Counted from the first letter of the stretch, positions 1 through 9,787 are shown. The stretch: DNA of 33,037 bases from Fidelibacterota bacterium (GCA_024277615.1 JAJRUW010000007.1:1-33037); one strand, 5' to 3'. Numbers and translations are program-made. Notes: generated by a model not told the origin, from the letters alone.

Positions 1-1
1 C

Positions 2-3000
2 TACAATCCTGATGCTACCGTAGATGACGGCAGCTGCTATTATGCTCAGGCTTACTGGTTAGATGCAGATGCAGACGGTTATGGTTATGGTGACACTGCC
101 GATTACTGTGCCGGTGATGAGCCTGAGGGCTGGATTTTGTACGCTGGTGTAGCTGATAACTGTCCTGACACTTACAATCCCGATCAATTAGATGGTGACG
201 GCAACGGCGTTGGCTATGCCTGTCAGGAGGGTTGTACTGATGAGACAGCCCTGAACTATGATTTTGATGCGGGCATAGATGACGGCAGTTGTTACTTTGT
301 ATCAATACCAATGAATCTCGTAGCCACTGGTGGTTTGGATCAGATCTCACTTAGCTGGGATGCCTCATCGAGAGCAGAGGTTGAGTTATCGATCACGGAT
401 ATCAGTGACACCAGCATCGAATTGTACATGGTTAATACAGTTGATATCTATGGATTCCAGTTTAGCATTCAGGCGGACGATGCCCTTGCCGCTGTTTTCG
501 GGAGTGCATCAGGCGGTACCGCAGCAGAAAACGGATTTGCAGTTTCTACCAACGCAGATGGATTAGTATTGGGCTTTTCTTTCACTGGCGGATATATTCC
601 GGCAGGTGAAGGAGTGCTGACCAATGTAGCCTGGACACCTGGTGGAATCGATGCCTTCCTCAATCTTTCCATTGACAATTTCTCGGGAGTCGGCGGGCTT
701 GCCGTTTCCACAGAGGTCGTCAACAGTCCTTATTGCTATGGTGACTGTGGAACGGCGACGATCAGCTATAATGTCTATCGGGATGATATTCTGATTGCAA
801 CGGGACTCGAGGAAACAGCTTATACGGATGCCGGGCTTGGCGATGGTGAATATCATTGTTATAATGTAACGGCTTACGATGAAGTTGCCGAGACCCCCTT
901 CTCCAATACAGCCTGTGCGACAACCACTATCGTCATCTATGGTTGTATGGATGATACGGCCTGCAACTACAATCCTGATGCTACAGAGGATGACGGCAGC
1001 TGTACTTATGCCGAGGCTTACTGGTTGGATGCAGATGCAGACGGTTTTGGCTATGGTGACACTGCCGATTACTGTTCCGGTGATGAGCCCGAGGGCTGGA
1101 TCTTATATGATGGCGTAGCCGACAACTGTCCTGACGATTATAATCCTGATCAGGCTGACAGTGACGGCAATGGTATTGGTGATGCCTGTGAAGAGGTCAT
1201 CTATGGTTGTATGGATGATACGGCCTGCAACTACAATCCTGATGCTACAGAGGATGACGGCAGCTGTACTTATGCCGAGGCTTACTGGTTCGATGCGGAC
1301 ACTGACGGTTTTGGTGCCGGTGATACAGCCGATTACTGTGCCGGTGACGAACCTGATGGCTGGATTTTGTATGATGGCGTAGCAGACAACTGTCCCGATG
1401 ACTACAACCCGGATCAGGCCGACAGCAATGGCAATGGCATTGGTGATGTCTGTGAACCCACAGTGAATCCGCCTGAAAACCTGATGGCACAAGGCGGAGA
1501 TCAGGAGATCGTTCTGACCTGGGATGCTCCTTCGACTGATGTGAGAGCGGATATTCTGCTATGGATTTCAGATATCACAGATACCAATATTGAGATATCA
1601 ATGACTAATTCAGCAGATGTTTACGGATTCCAGTTCAATATCGTACCGGACGAAATTCTGGCCGGTGTCTTCAATTCGGCCTACGGCGGGACAGCAGAGG
1701 AAAAAGGCTTCTCTGTTTCTACCAATGAAAGCGGACTTGTACTTGGCTTCTCATTCAGTGCCGGATATATTCCTGCCGGAACCGGTGTACTGACAAATGT
1801 AGCCTGGACACCCAATGGAATTGATGCATATACTGATTTATCGGTGACGAATTTTGCCGGTTTTGAAGGTGCAGTTCTTTCCGTTGAAACCGGAGAACAG
1901 TATTGTTATGGAACCTGTGGCATACAGGAAATGACCTACAATGTCTATCGTGATGGTACAATGATCGCCCAGGATATTTCTGAAACGACCTATACTGATT
2001 CAGGTCTCGGGTATGGTGAATCGCATTGTTATGTGGTTACAACAGTTTTGGACGGTGAAGAATCACTGGCTTCCAATGAAGCCTGTGCAACTACAGATCA
2101 GTTGTTAGGTTGTACAAATGCAGATGCCTGCAATTACGAACCCGAAGCAACAGAAGACGATGGCAGTTGCATATATGCCCAGGATTACTGGTTTGATGCC
2201 GATGCCGATAATTACGGAGCCGGTGAAACCTCTCAATACTGTGCCGGTGATGAACCGGATGGCTGGATTCTTTATGATGGAATGACTGATAACTGTCCGG
2301 ATACACCAAATGCAGACCAAACAGATGGTGACGGCAATGGCATAGGAGATGCTTGTCAGGAAGGTTGTACTGATCCTGATGCAGTTAACTATGATATGTA
2401 TGCCGCACTTTCCTGTGGCGGAGATAACAGTTGCTGTACTTATGCAACAGCTCCCCAGGATCTGGTTGCAGTTGGCGGTGCTCAGGAGATAGCGTTGAGT
2501 TGGCAGCCGCCGACGGAACCTCTCAGATCTGATGTATCCCTGTGGATTTCCAACGTGACCGAAACCTCAATTGAGGTCTCCATGATCAACACCGCAGATG
2601 TCTATGGCTTCCAGTTTAATATCGTGGCCGATGATGTTCTTGGAGCTGTCTATGGTGATGCATCCGGTGGATCGGCTGGAGATGCAGGCTTCATGATGTC
2701 AACCAATGCAGATGGTCTTGTACTGGGCTTCTCTTTGACCGGCGGATTTATACCGGCCGGTGAGGGAGTCCTGACAAATGTCGGCTGGACTCCTTCCGGT
2801 ACAGATGGAAATCTCGATCTGCAGGTCACAAACTTTGCCGGTCTCGGTGGTGAAGCTCTGTCATACGAGGTTGGTGCTCCCTTCTGTTATGCCTGTGGCA
2901 CTCAGGAGCTGACCTACACGGTTTACAGAGACGGCAGTGAGATTGCAAGTGGATTAACGGAAACAAGTTATACGGATTCCGGTCTGGGTGATCTCGAATC

Positions 3001-3844
3001 TCATTGTTATCAGGTAACTGCAGTATATAACGGAAGCTCTGAATCGGGGCCATCCAACGAAGCCTGCGCAACGACCTGGCCCAGCGGTCCGATCGTTTTT
3101 GGCTGCATGGATTCCGATGCGGTGAATTTCAGCCCGGATGCAACGGTTGAAGATGGTTCCTGCGTATTCTTCGGAACCCCGAACTATCCACCGGACGGAC
3201 AACAGTTTTGGTTCAATGACGGAAATACCTATGGAGATAATGGTGCCCCCATTGACAGCATTACCTTTGATTGGTCAGGCAGTCTTGACCCCGGTATAGA
3301 AGTTTGCGGTTGGATTTTAAATATTGCAACCAATCAGAATGAAATGACCATCATCGTACCGGATCTTGCTCCGGAAGTGACATCCTACACTATGTCATAT
3401 CTTGATCTTGCCGAAGGATTATTCCTTTATGATGATAACATCACTGATTTCGATCTGTTCTGGTGGGTTGACATCTGTCTTGAATCGGAATATTATCCTT
3501 CGGATCAATTCAATATCATCATTGATACCTGGGCTCTTGGTGTGGATAATCCCACAATAATTCCGGATGAATTCACTCTGGGGCAGAACTATCCGAACCC
3601 GTTCAATCCCGCTACGCGCATCCAATTCGGCGTACCGGAGATTGCACATGTGACTTTGAATATCTATGACCTGTCCGGTCGCCTGGTGAAAAACCTGGTT
3701 GACGGGGAACTGGGAGCCGGTAACCACAGCAGTGTCTGGGATGGTACCGATATGAACAACAATCTCGTTCCAACGGGTGTCTATATGTATATTTTGAGTA
3801 CTGAAAAGGCAACGCTTTCACGCAAAATGGTGATGATGAAATAA
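2..3844 (+). CDS. Giant secreted modular protein with TSP3-like repeats, FN3/cohesin-like modules and T9SS-type sorting domain (5' truncated)
   Basis: The reading frame is open from base 2, so the gene starts before the window; the TTG at 137 is only an internal codon. It is probably a cell-surface or extracellular scaffold or adhesin, with no catalytic motif seen. Modules alternate. Cys-rich segments of the type CNYNPDATEDDGSC are followed by thrombospondin-3-like Ca-binding repeats (DNCPDDYNPDQ...GNGIGDAC) ending near 226, 1189, 1453 and 2358. Three longer modules (about 308-928, 1472-2098 and 2450-3076) begin and end like fibronectin type III domains (LSWDAP ... YNVYRDG ... SNEACATT) but carry an internal stretch of about 125 residues resembling a cohesin-like beta-sandwich (YGFQFNI, GLVLGFS, PAGEGVLTNV). 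The last 85 or so residues (from about 3567) are a T9SS-type sorting domain: LGQNYPNPFNP, IYDLSGRLV, VPTGVYMYIL, and a basic end MVMMK. Residue use is strongly acidic. Module names are pattern-based; secretion through T9SS is inferred from the C-terminus. Confidence 0.88.
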   Translation, partial: YNPDATVDDGSCYYAQAYWLDADADGYGYGDTADYCAGDEPEGWILYAGVADNCPDTYNPDQLDGDGNGVGYACQEGCTDETALNYDFDAGIDDGSCYFVSIPMNLVATGGLDQISLSWDASSRAEVELSITDISDTSIELYMVNTVDIYGFQFSIQADDALAAVFGSASGGTAAENGFAVSTNADGLVLGFSFTGGYIPAGEGVLTNVAWTPGGIDAFLNLSIDNFSGVGGLAVSTEVVNSPYCYGDCGTATISYNVYRDDILIATGLEETAYTDAGLGDGEYHCYNVTAYDEVAETPFSNTACATTTIVIYGCMDDTACNYNPDATEDDGSCTYAEAYWLDADADGFGYGDTADYCSGDEPEGWILYDGVADNCPDDYNPDQADSDGNGIGDACEEVIYGCMDDTACNYNPDATEDDGSCTYAEAYWFDADTDGFGAGDTADYCAGDEPDGWILYDGVADNCPDDYNPDQADSNGNGIGDVCEPTVNPPENLMAQGGDQEIVLTWDAPSTDVRADILLWISDITDTNIEISMTNSADVYGFQFNIVPDEILAGVFNSAYGGTAEEKGFSVSTNESGLVLGFSFSAGYIPAGTGVLTNVAWTPNGIDAYTDLSVTNFAGFEGAVLSVETGEQYCYGTCGIQEMTYNVYRDGTMIAQDISETTYTDSGLGYGESHCYVVTTVLDGEESLASNEACATTDQLLGCTNADACNYEPEATEDDGSCIYAQDYWFDADADNYGAGETSQYCAGDEPDGWILYDGMTDNCPDTPNADQTDGDGNGIGDACQEGCTDPDAVNYDMYAALSCGGDNSCCTYATAPQDLVAVGGAQEIALSWQPPTEPLRSDVSLWISNVTETSIEVSMINTADVYGFQFNIVADDVLGAVYGDASGGSAGDAGFMMSTNADGLVLGFSLTGGFIPAGEGVLTNVGWTPSGTDGNLDLQVTNFAGLGGEALSYEVGAPFCYACGTQELTYTVYRDGSEIASGLTETSYTDSGLGDLESHCYQVTAVYNGSSESGPSNEACATTWPSGPIVFGCMDSDAVNFSPDATVEDGSCVFFGTPNYPPDGQQFWFNDGNTYGDNGAPIDSITFDWSGSLDPGIEVCGWILNIATNQNEMTIIVPDLAPEVTSYTMSYLDLAEGLFLYDDNITDFDLFWWVDICLESEYYPSDQFNIIIDTWALGVDNPTIIPDEFTLGQNYPNPFNPATRIQFGVPEIAHVTLNIYDLSGRLVKNLVDGELGAGNHSSVWDGTDMNNNLVPTGVYMYILSTEKATLSRKMVMMK
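932..1290 (+). repeat. Two identical 95-bp direct repeats, period 264 bp
   Basis: Bases 932-1026 and 1196-1290 are identical by eye and 264 bp apart, equal to 88 codons. They encode the Cys-rich unit beginning IYGCMDDTACNYNP. The following bases diverge gradually. A further diverged copy of the unit lies at about 2107-2360, and a partial one at the window start. This indicates recent tandem duplication or gene conversion inside the gene. Confidence 0.9.
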
Positions 3845-3864
3845 GTTGCAGAATATTATTTTAA

Positions 3865-3895
3865 CGGATGCCTGTTCCTTGTGAGCAGGCATCCG
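3865..3895 (+). terminator. Stem-loop after the first secreted protein, possible terminator
   Basis: The arms 3865-3874 and 3886-3895 are perfect 10-bp complements, and the inner bases can add about 3 more pairs including one G-U. It lies about 20 bases after the stop codon. No T-run follows it on the plus strand, so it may be a weak terminator or an mRNA-end stabilising hairpin. Confidence 0.5.
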
Positions 3896-4035
3896 CATGT
3901 CTCTGGTTTGGCATAATTAAAATTTAAAACAAATGATTATCGTTGCTCTGCCATCTATAAATGACAGTAACGGAAAAGAAGTAAAAAACTAATTTAAATA
4001 ATGGATTGGTAAATAATTAACTTCAATTAACCGAT

Positions 4036-4040
4036 AGGAG
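4036..4040 (+). promoter_or_regulatory. Ribosome binding site for the 1343-residue secreted protein
   Basis: AGGAG lies 6 bases before the ATG at 4047, which is followed by a clear signal peptide. It fixes this start. Confidence 0.75.
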
Positions 4041-4046
4041 AGAATA

Positions 4047-7000
4047 ATGAAAAAGTATATTGTAAGCATGGTAGCTATTCTATTAGTATTAGCTAATTTC
4101 GTAATAGCACAGGACCAGCCACAGATATATTTCGCAAATGATAATACTCCCATAAATGGCCAGCAGTACATAATGGTTATTGATGAAGGCGTTTTCACAC
4201 GTGAACTGGTACTGAGTGATGATGGTGGACTAACTGCAATGGAGAATGTTACATTTGCAGTACTTGAACTACGTCATGATAATATAGATATAGAACTTAT
4301 CGATCCGAATATTCTACAGATAACGATTCTTGATGGCTATGATGCATTTGACGTTCATGATATTGGTATCAGTGCGACATTCGACGCTGACACCGTACCC
4401 GTAAACGCCATATTTCAATTGCGAATTATTCCCATGTCTCTCGTTCTGACAGATTGCGGTGCGACTGTCAATGGTAGCGAAGGTACGGTGTCCGAGATAA
4501 CCTTGACCCCGACTATAGGCGGCTATATTCCCCTTGATTGCGATAATGTGGAATTTGAGGTCTTGAGTGCCAATGGAGCGGCAGTCACTGTGGACGGCTG
4601 CACATTGACCTACACTCCGGAAACAGACTGGTATGGTGATGATACGGTGACAATCAATGCTACATATAGCTTTAATGGTTCCTATACGGATGCCTGCGCA
4701 TTTAACGTTACCTATACGGATGTACCGGATTTGAATTATGAGGCTTTCGGCACTCCTAAGAATGAAGATGAAGATTATTGCCAGACGCTGGATGTCTATG
4801 AAATTGACGCAGATTCACCCTATGCTTCCGGTTACAGTTATTTGTATGCCGTATCCGTTGCTGACCTTGGGATGTACCCCAATAATGAGTACATGACCCT
4901 GCATCCAACCTGGGCGGATGGTATCGTTTGCATCGACACCGATTTAAACTGGCCGGCTGGTGATGCCCAGGATATCACAATTGTCGCACAGTTGATCGCA
5001 TATCCCTCAGATGATTTTTACTCCCAGCAGGTGATTGATACCGAGACCATATCCATCACGGTTAATCCGGTTTGTGATGCTCCTGTAATTACGAGTGAAG
5101 CCGAAGTTTTCGCCAGAACGACTGAAACTTACACCTATCAAATTGAAGTTACCGATGTAGATGACGAAGCTGGTTTCGATTATAGTTTAAGCGGCGCTCC
5201 CGATGGAATGACCGTTTCGGCAGACGGATTGGTCAGCTGGGTGCCTGAAAGCGGAGGATATAACACTGGTACCATCACCGCTACAGTTGCGGATATGTGT
5301 GGCGGTCTTACCGACGAATACAGCTGGGATATCTATGTATATCAGGTTGATTGCGCCGGTGTTGATGATGGTGAAGCTTATATGGACGAATGCGGAAACT
5401 GTGTCGGCGGAACCACAGGTCTGTCACCCTGCGCCCCGGAATTCACCGATTTTGGACTTGAAGCTTCAACAGATCTGGCAAACTGGAACCCTGTAGATGG
5501 TAACCCGATGGACGGTTTTTCCTTTTATCTCGATCCTGCTTTTGATTTCACATACTTTAATGTCACCGATGTGACGACGAATATTCCATTGGCAGCAGGT
5601 AATTATGGCTTCTTTATGACCACCTATCCCTATGGATTCTTTGATTGGTGGGCTGACCATGGTGTTACGGCTGATGCAGAAGATGGCACCTGGCAGGCGC
5701 ATGCCTGGCAGGTAATCAATGGAAATGCCCCGAGTTTCTACCTTGCCTTCGATGGTGAAAGTTATATGCTGCTCGATGGAATTTTACTGGATTGGGGCGG
5801 TACGGAATCGTTTATGAGAATGAATGGTGACTATCTTGTCGGCGCATATACACTAACTGGAACCGTTACCAGCGTGGCTGGCGTCAACTCAGACATTATC
5901 ACAGTCTCCATCGGCGTTGAGGACTGCAATGGTGACATTGGCGGAGCAGCAGTTGTGGATGACTGTGGTGTTTGTTCCGGCGGTGAAACTGGTCACGATT
6001 TCAACTCAGACATTGATTGTAACGATGATTGTTTCGGAACGGCATTTGTTGATGACTGCGGTGTGTGCTCTGAGGGGAATACGGGACATGTGGAGAATTC
6101 CGATATCGATTGCAACGGTGATTGCTTCGGTACGGCCCAGGTTGACGAATGCGGTGTCTGTTGCGATGGAGAAACCGGTACGGATTGTTCCTATTATATT
6201 GATGATACGGATTTTGGCGGTGCATACGATTGTGCCGGTGAATGTTTTGGTGAATACCTGCCCGATTGTAACGGCGAATGTGGTGGTCTCGCCATGGAAG
6301 ATGCCTGCGGTATCTGCGCCGGCGGTTCAACTGGCCTTACTCCTAATGAAGATGACGGTACCGGCTTTGTGACCGGACCCGATGCTGATTGCGCCGGTGT
6401 CTGTTTTGGTGAGTCTGTCGTAGATGACTGCGAAGATTGTGTGCTGCCGGATGATTACAATGCGGCCATGGACTGTAATGGTGATTGTGACGGAACCGCC
6501 TATTTGGACGATTGCGGCGTGTGTTCCGAAGGGAATACCGGCCACGATCCGAACAGCGACGACCTCGGTTGCGGCTGCTTTAACCCCGCCGCTCTGACCT
6601 ATTGCTTCGATTATGACGGTGACGGACTCGGTAACCCCGGGACGGAAATGGATTTCTGTCTGGATAGTATTGAGGAAGGATATGTAGCAGATTGTTCAGA
6701 CGAATCTCCTGACGGTGAAGTTACAGTATTTTTGAGTGATCCCGTCATCGATGATATGGGCGCAGGCACTATCGATGTGCTGTATAGTGACAGTGACCTG
6801 CCTGTCCGGGGCTATCAATTTGCACTCACCGGTGTTACTTTGACAGGAGCTGCTTCCGACAATGACGATTTTACAATTAGTTTTAATCCTGATAACGGCA
6901 TGGTTGTGGCTTTTTCCGCCAACGGTGGGAACTACGCTGCAGGAGACGGTGTATTTGCTACAATCACCTTACAGCATGCAGGTCCGGCAACATCAATTTG

Positions 7001-8078
7001 TATCGAAGATTTCCTCGCTGCTGGTGAGTCCGGCCACGGATTTATGGTACACACCGGTGAATGCATAGCAGTTGCAGAGGCCTATATGGACTGTAACGGT
7101 GACTATTTTGGCAGTGCCCTGCCTGATGACTGCGGTGTGTGTTCAGGCGGTAACAGCGGCCACGAACCAAATGTCGAGATTGACTGCGCAGGCGAATGCT
7201 TTGGAGAACATTCCGAAGATGGCGTTGGCGGTTGCTGTCTTGATGAGGAAATGAATTATTGCGGTATTTGTTTTGCAGCCGATGACGGATTCCTTGCAGG
7301 TGATGCCGATGGAGACTGTGATGTCAACATCGTTGATATTGTCGAGATCTCCGGTTGGGTTCTCTTTGAAGAAGCTGTGGAAAAACCCCAAAATGCCGAT
7401 GTTGTCCTCGTTGACTGTGCTCTTGATTTTTCATCTGATGGCGCGATCAATGTTGCTGATGCGGTAGCAATTGTTGGCTGGATAGTTGACTGCAATGGTG
7501 CCGTCGCACGCAATACTACTGTCGATGCCACTTACGCACAAATTACCCAATCGAATTCAGATGTGACTCTGACCTCAGATGGCTATGTGGGTGGTATTCA
7601 AATGGTGCTTTCGCATGAGCCCGGATTTGAATTAAACCTGACCGGTTCTGCCCTGTTTGCCAATTATAATACTGATGGAACCAGAACTACCGTATTTGTG
7701 ATCAATCCTGAAGAAGAAGTATTATTTACAACCAGTGATAGTTTCACAATTGAAAGTGTTATCGTTGCAGGTGCAAATGGAGAAATAGAGACCACACTTT
7801 CTGAAGGCAAACCGACGGAATTCAGATTGGGCGAAGCCTATCCGAACCCGTTCAATCCTTCAGTATCGGTTGATTTACAGCTTGCTGAGTCAGGTTATGT
7901 CAGCGTTAAAATCTACAATCTTGTCGGGCAAGTTGTATCCGTACTTTCAGACGGTGTGCTTGATGCTGATTATTACACTTTTACCTGGAATGCCGGTGAC
8001 CAACCCAGTGGTATATATATCATCAGGGTGGATACCAATGGAAATACGGCTACACAGAAAGTTATGCTCGTTAAATAA
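4047..8078 (+). CDS. Giant secreted Cys-rich modular protein with Ig-like, cohesin-like, dockerin-like and T9SS-type sorting domains
   Basis: The protein has 1343 residues. It starts with a signal peptide (basic MKK, hydrophobic core, cleavage near VIA-Q at residue 21). The order is as follows: beta-rich regions of unknown family; an Ig/cadherin-like domain at about 346-434 (PVITSEAEV, VTDVDDEAGFDY); an unrecognised domain at about 463-620; a Cys-rich repeat block at about 626-844 with units such as DCGVCSGGETGH and DCNGDCFGTA; a cohesin-like domain at about 891-1010; a shorter Cys-rich block at 1014-1075; a dockerin-like pair at about 1086-1149 (DADGDCDVNIVD and DFSSDGAINVAD, with Asp/Asn at loop positions 1, 3, 5, 9 and 12, the Asn at 3 being Ser in the second); and a T9SS-type C-terminal domain from about 1259 (YPNPFNP, IYNLVGQVV, PSGIYIIRV). 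It is likely exported by Sec, then crosses the outer membrane by T9SS to the surface. Function is unknown; structural, adhesive or scaffold roles fit best. A strong terminator follows. Confidence 0.92.
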   Translation: MKKYIVSMVAILLVLANFVIAQDQPQIYFANDNTPINGQQYIMVIDEGVFTRELVLSDDGGLTAMENVTFAVLELRHDNIDIELIDPNILQITILDGYDAFDVHDIGISATFDADTVPVNAIFQLRIIPMSLVLTDCGATVNGSEGTVSEITLTPTIGGYIPLDCDNVEFEVLSANGAAVTVDGCTLTYTPETDWYGDDTVTINATYSFNGSYTDACAFNVTYTDVPDLNYEAFGTPKNEDEDYCQTLDVYEIDADSPYASGYSYLYAVSVADLGMYPNNEYMTLHPTWADGIVCIDTDLNWPAGDAQDITIVAQLIAYPSDDFYSQQVIDTETISITVNPVCDAPVITSEAEVFARTTETYTYQIEVTDVDDEAGFDYSLSGAPDGMTVSADGLVSWVPESGGYNTGTITATVADMCGGLTDEYSWDIYVYQVDCAGVDDGEAYMDECGNCVGGTTGLSPCAPEFTDFGLEASTDLANWNPVDGNPMDGFSFYLDPAFDFTYFNVTDVTTNIPLAAGNYGFFMTTYPYGFFDWWADHGVTADAEDGTWQAHAWQVINGNAPSFYLAFDGESYMLLDGILLDWGGTESFMRMNGDYLVGAYTLTGTVTSVAGVNSDIITVSIGVEDCNGDIGGAAVVDDCGVCSGGETGHDFNSDIDCNDDCFGTAFVDDCGVCSEGNTGHVENSDIDCNGDCFGTAQVDECGVCCDGETGTDCSYYIDDTDFGGAYDCAGECFGEYLPDCNGECGGLAMEDACGICAGGSTGLTPNEDDGTGFVTGPDADCAGVCFGESVVDDCEDCVLPDDYNAAMDCNGDCDGTAYLDDCGVCSEGNTGHDPNSDDLGCGCFNPAALTYCFDYDGDGLGNPGTEMDFCLDSIEEGYVADCSDESPDGEVTVFLSDPVIDDMGAGTIDVLYSDSDLPVRGYQFALTGVTLTGAASDNDDFTISFNPDNGMVVAFSANGGNYAAGDGVFATITLQHAGPATSICIEDFLAAGESGHGFMVHTGECIAVAEAYMDCNGDYFGSALPDDCGVCSGGNSGHEPNVEIDCAGECFGEHSEDGVGGCCLDEEMNYCGICFAADDGFLAGDADGDCDVNIVDIVEISGWVLFEEAVEKPQNADVVLVDCALDFSSDGAINVADAVAIVGWIVDCNGAVARNTTVDATYAQITQSNSDVTLTSDGYVGGIQMVLSHEPGFELNLTGSALFANYNTDGTRTTVFVINPEEEVLFTTSDSFTIESVIVAGANGEIETTLSEGKPTEFRLGEAYPNPFNPSVSVDLQLAESGYVSVKIYNLVGQVVSVLSDGVLDADYYTFTWNAGDQPSGIYIIRVDTNGNTATQKVMLVK
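5923..6579 (+). repeat. Cys-rich tandem repeat block within the secreted protein
   Basis: Imperfect repeats of roughly 25-35 codons encode alternating units of the form DCNGDCFGTA and VDDCGVCSEGNTGH. About six to seven units are visible here, and more at 7087-7272. The Cys and acidic positions are kept while the linkers vary, as in known extracellular Cys-rich repeats of marine bacteria. Confidence 0.8.
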
Positions 8079-8106
8079 ATCGATTGTTCAAACCCCGATC
8101 AGTTCT

Positions 8107-8136
8107 GATAAAGCCCGTCATTTGACGGGCTTTATC
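8107..8136 (+). terminator. Strong hairpin terminator
   Basis: The arms 8107-8120 and 8123-8136 are perfect 14-bp complements (GATAAAGCCCGTCA and its reverse complement), with a 2-base centre. The hairpin sits 28 bases after the stop of the secreted protein and before porX. The 3' arm ends in TTTATC rather than a long T-run. It separates the secreted-protein transcript from the porX run. Confidence 0.8.
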
Positions 8137-8215
8137 GTGTCCGCTTAATTCATTGGAAAAAGTGTTAAATCAGGGCTGAAGCCATTGACCCAAAACCCTT
8201 AACTTTACACGGCCA

Positions 8216-9787
8216 ATGAACAGTGAATTAAAGCAAAAAGCACAGTTGATGTGGGTCGATGATGAAATCGACCTGCTCAAACCTCATATCATCTACCTTG
8301 AGAAGAGAGGATATTCCATTGATCCTGTAAACTCGGGTGAGGATGCCATCCACCTGATCACTGAAAAGGATTATGATCTCGTTCTGCTGGATGAAATGAT
8401 GGATGGTCTCGACGGTCTTACTACGTTGAAGATATTAAAAGAACGCAGGCCCCATGTTCCTGTGGTTATGGTGACTAAAAATGAAGAAGAATGGCTCATG
8501 GAAGAAGCCATCGGTGAACAAATAGCCTATTACCTGACAAAACCGGTCAACCCCAGTCAAATTCTGCTGGCTTGTAAGAATATTCTCGAAAAACCCCAAA
8601 TCCATAGTGATAAAACCACACGGGAATACCTGCAGAGATTTCAGGAGATAAGCAGTAACCTTGACGGATTAGATACCATTGGAGCATGGTATAAAGTCTA
8701 TCACGATCTCACAAACTGGTCTATTAAATTCGATATACACGGTGATCTGACCCTGAAAAATATTTTAATCGATCAGTATGAGGAGGCCGACCGGAAATTT
8801 ACTCAATTTATCCTCAAAAATTACACCCGGTGGCTTAATTCCGCTGATCATCCGCTTTTTTCGACCGATATAATTTCCCACACCGTTAGCCCCGTTCTCA
8901 AGTCCGGTGAGAAAGTTGTTTTGGTTGTAGTCGATTGTCTCAGGTATGACCATTGGCTGGCGATCAGCGAGCTCCTGCACCCTTATTTTGGTATTGAAAC
9001 CGAATATTCTCTGTCCATCCTGCCCACCGCAACACCCTATTCCCGCAATGGGATTTTCAGCGGCTTATTCCCGGGAGAGATACAGACTCGCTACAGGAAG
9101 CAATGGCAGGAAATGTCAGCGGACGAATCCAGCATGAACCGCTTTGAGGACATATTTTTACGTGACCAGCTGGATCGTCTCGGTTTTCAAGACAAATCCG
9201 TCAAATACCAGAAGATACTGACTTACGAGGACGGTCACAGACTGGAAAGCCGTATCAGCGAATATAAAAATATAGATGTCCTGTCCATTGTTGTCAATTT
9301 TGTGGATATGCTGGGACATACGCGTTCCGAATCGGATGTACTGAAAGAATTGGTTCCAGATGAATCGGCCTATCGAAATGCGGTACGGTCGTGGTTTGAA
9401 AATGCCTGGCTGCTGAATGTCCTGAAACAATTAGGCAACTGGGGGTGCAAGGTCATTATAACCAGTGACCATGGTACAATTCGTGTGAATAAACCCGTGC
9501 GTGTAAAGGCAGATAAAAGTGCCTCTACGGGTGTACGCTATAAATTCGGACGCAACCTTGTGACCGATAAAAGGGCAGCCCTTTATTTGGAAAATCCGCA
9601 GGATTATAAGTTGCCGAGAGATGATCTAACCACGAATTTTATCCTCGCAAAGGGGCATAATTATTTTGTGTATCCGAATGAGTATCGTCATTTTGTAAAT
9701 AAATTTGAGAACAGTTTTCAGCATGGTGGCATTTCAATGGCTGAGATGATCGTACCGGTAGCCCTTTTATCCGGAAAGAAAATATGA
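8216..9787 (+). CDS. porX: PorX-type response regulator with PglZ effector domain
   Basis: This 523-residue protein pairs a CheY-like receiver with a PglZ domain of the alkaline phosphatase superfamily, the architecture and length of PorX, the response regulator controlling type IX secretion in Bacteroidota. In the receiver, the acidic pocket is WVDDE (D15, D16), the phospho-acceptor is D59 in DLVLLDEMMDG, the conserved Thr is in VMVTKNEE and the Lys in YLTKPVNP. In the PglZ part, metal-site motifs are visible as VVVDCLRYDHW near residue 240 and ITSDHGTIR near 417. Family knowledge: PorX receives signal from the kinase PorY, which is not in the window, and works with an ECF sigma factor; the PglZ domain has phosphodiesterase activity. 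It follows two proteins with T9SS-type sorting domains and overlaps tsaE by 4 bases (ATGA). No good Shine-Dalgarno is seen before the ATG. Confidence 0.9.
   Translation: MNSELKQKAQLMWVDDEIDLLKPHIIYLEKRGYSIDPVNSGEDAIHLITEKDYDLVLLDEMMDGLDGLTTLKILKERRPHVPVVMVTKNEEEWLMEEAIGEQIAYYLTKPVNPSQILLACKNILEKPQIHSDKTTREYLQRFQEISSNLDGLDTIGAWYKVYHDLTNWSIKFDIHGDLTLKNILIDQYEEADRKFTQFILKNYTRWLNSADHPLFSTDIISHTVSPVLKSGEKVVLVVVDCLRYDHWLAISELLHPYFGIETEYSLSILPTATPYSRNGIFSGLFPGEIQTRYRKQWQEMSADESSMNRFEDIFLRDQLDRLGFQDKSVKYQKILTYEDGHRLESRISEYKNIDVLSIVVNFVDMLGHTRSESDVLKELVPDESAYRNAVRSWFENAWLLNVLKQLGNWGCKVIITSDHGTIRVNKPVRVKADKSASTGVRYKFGRNLVTDKRAALYLENPQDYKLPRDDLTTNFILAKGHNYFVYPNEYRHFVNKFENSFQHGGISMAEMIVPVALLSGKKI

Noticed and set aside
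14-2360. CRISPR-like or other non-coding repeat array
   Set aside because: The repeats keep one reading frame, have an 88-codon period and encode Ca-binding and Cys-rich protein modules.
8216-9787. PglZ domain as part of a BREX or Pgl phage-defence system
   Set aside because: The receiver domain plus PglZ is the PorX architecture, and no other BREX genes are nearby.
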